Assembly: GCA_031549885.1 (NCBI GenBank)
Contig: JAVBPD010000153.1
Span: 1 to 7,811, forward strand
From: WQUF01 sp031549885
GTDB lineage: Bacteria > Bacillota > Clostridia > Clostridiales > Clostridiaceae
Reading direction: 5' to 3'
DNA length: 7,811 bases
Within the stretch, counting starts at the first letter, position 1. Every line of letters starts with the position of its first letter. The notes under the pieces were generated by a model. That model worked only from the letters and a program-made list of their open reading frames with translations, made no database searches and was not told the DNA's origin. Below are positions 5,628-7,811 of the stretch, one piece after another. The translations under genes and the position numbers were made by a program.

Positions 5628-5651
5628 AAACTAAATAAAGAATAATTTATT

Positions 5652-5685
5652 AAAGAGCCTGTATTTGTTAGTTATAGGCTCTTTT
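5652..5685 (+). terminator. Intrinsic terminator between pspA and the second zinc-ribbon gene
   Basis: AAAGAGCCT (5652-5660) pairs with AGGCTCTTT (5676-5684), a 9-bp stem with a 15-base loop and a short run of four Ts. It lies 24 bases after pspA and only 21 bases before the ATG at 5707. No promoter fits in the remaining gap, so it probably terminates partially and lowers expression of the downstream gene relative to pspA. Confidence 0.72.
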
Positions 5686-5706
5686 AAAATAATGGAGTGC
5701 ATGAGT

Positions 5707-6846
5707 ATGGGTAGCAATAATACAAATATTAATGCTGATGATAATGAAAGAGTTTTTTATTGCAAAAGTTGTGGCGGTATCATGCAATTTGATATTACAT
5801 CACAACAAATGAAGTGCCCTAATTGTGGAAATGTTCAAGCCATTGATTCTGGCAATAAAGTAATCCATGAATATGATTTTAATAAACAAAATATTGAAAA
5901 AGCAAATGTAGATTGGAATAGTTTTGCTCATGTTGTAAAATGCGGTGCTTGCGGTGCTGAAATTACTGTGCCAAAAGAAATAACTTCTATAACATGTGGT
6001 TATTGTGGGTCTTCCCATGTACTTGAAAGTAAACAAATGGCGGGAGTTAAGCCTGAAGGCATTATACCTTTTTCTATTGATAAAAACAAAGCAAATATGA
6101 TCTTTTCAAATTGGATTAAAAGGCGTTATCTTGCTCCAAATAAATTAAAGAATATGTATCAGCTTGATAAACTTCAATCTATTTATATTCCCTATTGGAC
6201 TTATGATTCAAATACTTTTAACAATTTTACAGCCCAAGGTGGAGAAGTTTATTATGTTACAGTAGGATCTGGAAAAGATGAAAGAAAAGAAAGAAGAGTT
6301 AGATGGTACCCTGTTAATGGCAGTTTTAATTTATCTTTTGATGATGTTTTAGTTTTTGCAGGATCAAGCCATGGCATTCTAGTAAATAGGGTTGAGTCCT
6401 TTAACACAAGGGCATTAAAACCCTTTGAAACTGTTTATTTATCTGGATTTCAAGCTGAAAAATATAGCGTAGAACCTGACGAAGGGTTTGATTTTGCTAA
6501 ACAAAAAATGTATGATGATATTATGGCTGAAATTACTAGGCGTGTTTTAACAAGGTATGATGAGGTCAGTGGAATACATGTTAATACAGAGTATTCAAAT
6601 GTTAAATTTAAACATGTTCTTTTTCCTGTTTGGATATCTGGCTATAGTTATGCTGGAAAAGTATATACTTATGTAATAAATGGTGAAAACGGCCAAATTA
6701 CGGGTAAATATCCTTACAGCAAAATTAAGATTACTCTGCTTATTATTTTAGCATTTATTATCCTTATTTTAATTCTTTATTTTTATGTACAATATGAAAA
6801 TGGGGATTTTTACTCCTTAAACCTAGTATCCTACCTATATTTATAA
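5707..6846 (+). CDS. Double zinc-ribbon protein (TFIIB-type) with C-terminal transmembrane anchor
   Basis: The protein has 379 residues from the ATG at 5707, chosen because GGAG (5694-5697) lies 9 bases ahead; ATGs at 5692 and 5701 are too close or unsupported. Two zinc ribbons are complete: Cys19, 22, 37 and 40, and Cys79, 82, 97 and 100. The conserved domain (about 114-341) has IPFSI (120-124), PYWTYD (162-167), GGEVYYVTVG, an ERRVRW motif, LKPFETVYLSGFQAEKYS and INGENG (324-329). A single hydrophobic helix (about 342-363, ITLLIILAFIILILILYFYV) follows, and then a short tail of about 16 residues. Cytoplasmic ribbons with a C-terminal anchor are expected. It is a paralog of 3633-4706. Following pspA, past a leaky terminator, it is a plausible membrane partner for PspA; this is inference. 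The IS200/IS605-type element starts within a few bases of its stop, so its last residues could have been altered by that insertion. Confidence 0.83.
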   Translation: MGSNNTNINADDNERVFYCKSCGGIMQFDITSQQMKCPNCGNVQAIDSGNKVIHEYDFNKQNIEKANVDWNSFAHVVKCGACGAEITVPKEITSITCGYCGSSHVLESKQMAGVKPEGIIPFSIDKNKANMIFSNWIKRRYLAPNKLKNMYQLDKLQSIYIPYWTYDSNTFNNFTAQGGEVYYVTVGSGKDERKERRVRWYPVNGSFNLSFDDVLVFAGSSHGILVNRVESFNTRALKPFETVYLSGFQAEKYSVEPDEGFDFAKQKMYDDIMAEITRRVLTRYDEVSGIHVNTEYSNVKFKHVLFPVWISGYSYAGKVYTYVINGENGQITGKYPYSKIKITLLIILAFIILILILYFYVQYENGDFYSLNLVSYLYL

Positions 6847-6861
6847 TATAAAATCTCAAAG

Positions 6862-6878
6862 GAGGTTATGAATAACTC
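6862..6878 (+). repeat. Candidate left-end hairpin of the IS200/IS605 element
   Basis: GAG (6862-6864) pairs with CTC (6876-6878) and TTA (6866-6868) with TAA (6873-6875). One G (6865) is unpaired and the loop is TGAA. A short stem with an extrahelical base is the type of structure TnpA recognises at the ends of IS200/IS605 elements. It overlaps a Shine-Dalgarno-like AAAGGAGG (6858-6865) that has no gene behind it. Confidence 0.4.
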
Positions 6879-6954
6879 ATAAAAATATAGTTAAATATAT
6901 TCAAATATAATATAAAGTATTTAAAGTATAAAAGTACGGAAGTGAAATAAAAAA

Positions 6955-7811
6955 ATGTATAGAGCATACAAAACAGAAATTGATCCTAACAACAAGCAAG
7001 GGAAAGTAATCAATATGACTATTGGAGTGTGTAGATTCATATACAATTTTTATATATCACATAACAAAAAAATATATGAAACATCTGGTAAATTTATCTC
7101 TGGTAATGATTTTTCAAAATGGTTAAATAATAATTACATTCCAAGTAACCCGGAAAAATCATGGATAAAAGAAGTATCATCAAAAGCAGTAAAAAAAAGC
7201 ATAATGAATGCAGATGCAGCATTTAGAGGATTTTTTAATAAAAAAAGCAAATTTCCAAGATATAAAAAGAAAAAAGATCAAGGTATAAAGATGTATTTTG
7301 TAAAAACAGATGATAAAGTAAAAATCCAATATGAAAGGCATAAGATTAAAATACCAACAATAGGATTTGTAAAATTTAAGGAAAAAGGATATATACCACA
7401 AAATAAAATAATAAGAAGTGGCACAGTTTCACAAAAAGCAGGAAGATATTATGTGTCAGCAATAATTGATGATGAAAAAGATCATTCATTTAAAGAACAA
7501 AATGAAGGAATAGGAATAGATTTAGGAATAAATAACTTTGCAGTATGTTCAAATATAGAAAAACCATTTAAAAATATAAATAAGACAAAAAAAGTAAAAG
7601 GATTAGAAAAATACTTAAAAAGGCAACAAAGGAAGCTTTCAAGGAAATATGAAAGTTTAAAAAAGAGAAATAAGATTGAGAAAGGAGAAGCTACTAAACA
7701 AAATATTCAAAAGCAAGTAAAAAAAGTGCAAGTGACACATCAAAAGCTTAACAACATTAGAGAAAATCATGTAAATCAAGTTATAAACGAGATAGTGAAA
7801 ACCAAGCCATC
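6955..7811 (+). CDS. tnpB: TnpB RNA-guided nuclease, N-terminal 285 codons (runs off right edge)
   Basis: The frame is open from the ATG at 6955 to the window edge without a stop. The ribosome binding site GGAAGTGA (6938-6945) lies 9 bases ahead. The protein begins MYRAYKTEIDPNNKQ and has GVCRFIYNFY (24-33), FPRYKKKK (100-107), and the RuvC-I motif GIGIDLGINNFAV (185-197) with the catalytic Asp at 189. A Lys/Arg-rich helix EKYLKRQQRKLSRKY (218-232) follows. This order is diagnostic of TnpB of IS200/IS605 elements, the ancestor of Cas12, which cuts DNA under guidance of an omega RNA made from the element's right end. RuvC-II Glu, the zinc finger and RuvC-III lie beyond the edge, so activity cannot be judged. 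The A-rich, AGA/ATA/AAA codon style fits a mobile gene at home in low-GC hosts. Confidence 0.9.
   Translation, partial: MYRAYKTEIDPNNKQGKVINMTIGVCRFIYNFYISHNKKIYETSGKFISGNDFSKWLNNNYIPSNPEKSWIKEVSSKAVKKSIMNADAAFRGFFNKKSKFPRYKKKKDQGIKMYFVKTDDKVKIQYERHKIKIPTIGFVKFKEKGYIPQNKIIRSGTVSQKAGRYYVSAIIDDEKDHSFKEQNEGIGIDLGINNFAVCSNIEKPFKNINKTKKVKGLEKYLKRQQRKLSRKYESLKKRNKIEKGEATKQNIQKQVKKVQVTHQKLNNIRENHVNQVINEIVKTKP

Larger units (their letters stand above)
6859..7811 (+). mobile_element. IS200/IS605-type element, left part (TnpB only visible)
   Basis: The right part of the window is the left portion of an IS200/IS605-family element, with a candidate left-end hairpin (6862-6878) followed 77 bases later by tnpB. 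No tnpA gene lies between the hairpin and tnpB or upstream. It is therefore either a tnpB-only (IS1341-like) element or one with tnpA elsewhere. The exact left tip is not determinable; elements of this group make no target duplication and usually have their tip 10-20 bases before the hairpin, which would be near 6842-6852. Confidence 0.5.

Noticed and set aside
5665..5706. Upstream in-frame starts (TTG 5665, ATG 5692, ATG 5701) for the second zinc-ribbon protein
   Set aside because: 5665 lies in the terminator loop, 5692 has no binding site, and 5701 is only three bases after GGAG. 5707 has the right spacing.
6858..6882. Strong AAAGGAGG followed by an ATG at 6868
   Set aside because: The frame is only four codons (MNNS) and the spacing is two bases, too short for initiation. 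It is better explained as part of the IS200/IS605 left-end hairpin.
7180..7401. Minus-strand Phe-rich frame within tnpB
   Set aside because: It is the complement of AAA/AAG-rich tnpB codons and a shadow of a clearly coding frame.

Overview
The window is very AT-rich, with A/T-ending codons, strong AGGAGG-type ribosome binding sites, compact intrinsic terminators and Gram-positive lipoprotein signal peptides. This points to a low-GC Firmicute, most likely a Clostridium-like organism; species cannot be told from the sequence. It reads as an accessory or chromosomal region with an insertion sequence at each edge, gene debris in the middle, and one intact membrane-stress module.

Layout. Positions 1-254 are the 5' end of an IS1182-type element whose transposase runs off the left edge on the minus strand. 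Positions 255-536 hold no clear gene but contain nested inverted repeats and a possible minus-strand promoter. Positions 537-845 are the C-terminal remnant of a minus-strand Ig-like surface protein with no start codon. Positions 1098-2311 carry two tandem paralogous DUF4352-type lipoproteins with a promoter upstream, a terminator downstream, and a hairpin that covers the second gene's ribosome binding site. At 2363-3068 two broken secreted-protein genes meet head to head: the catalytic C-terminal half of a matrixin-like zinc protease (minus) and the tail of another Ig-like protein (plus). A convergent terminator follows, then an unrecognised 65-codon minus-strand frame and further possible coding debris up to about 3540.

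The functional core is 3633-6846: a double-zinc-ribbon protein, then a PspA/IM30 membrane-stress protein behind a near-consensus sigma-A type promoter, then a second double-zinc-ribbon protein that is a paralog of the first but ends in a transmembrane helix. The likely idea is that PspA binds or remodels stressed membrane, and the two zinc-ribbon proteins, one soluble and one membrane anchored, act as partners or adaptors. The function of the zinc-ribbon family is inferred only from context. From about 6859 to the right edge there is an IS200/IS605-type element, with a candidate left-end hairpin followed by the N-terminal 285 codons of TnpB, an RNA-guided nuclease; no TnpA is visible.

The main points of interest are the paralogous zinc-ribbon pair flanking pspA with different C-termini, the terminator placed inside that module, the head-to-head gene junction near 2640-2668, and the structured elements at 1720-1751, 370-511 and 6862-6878.
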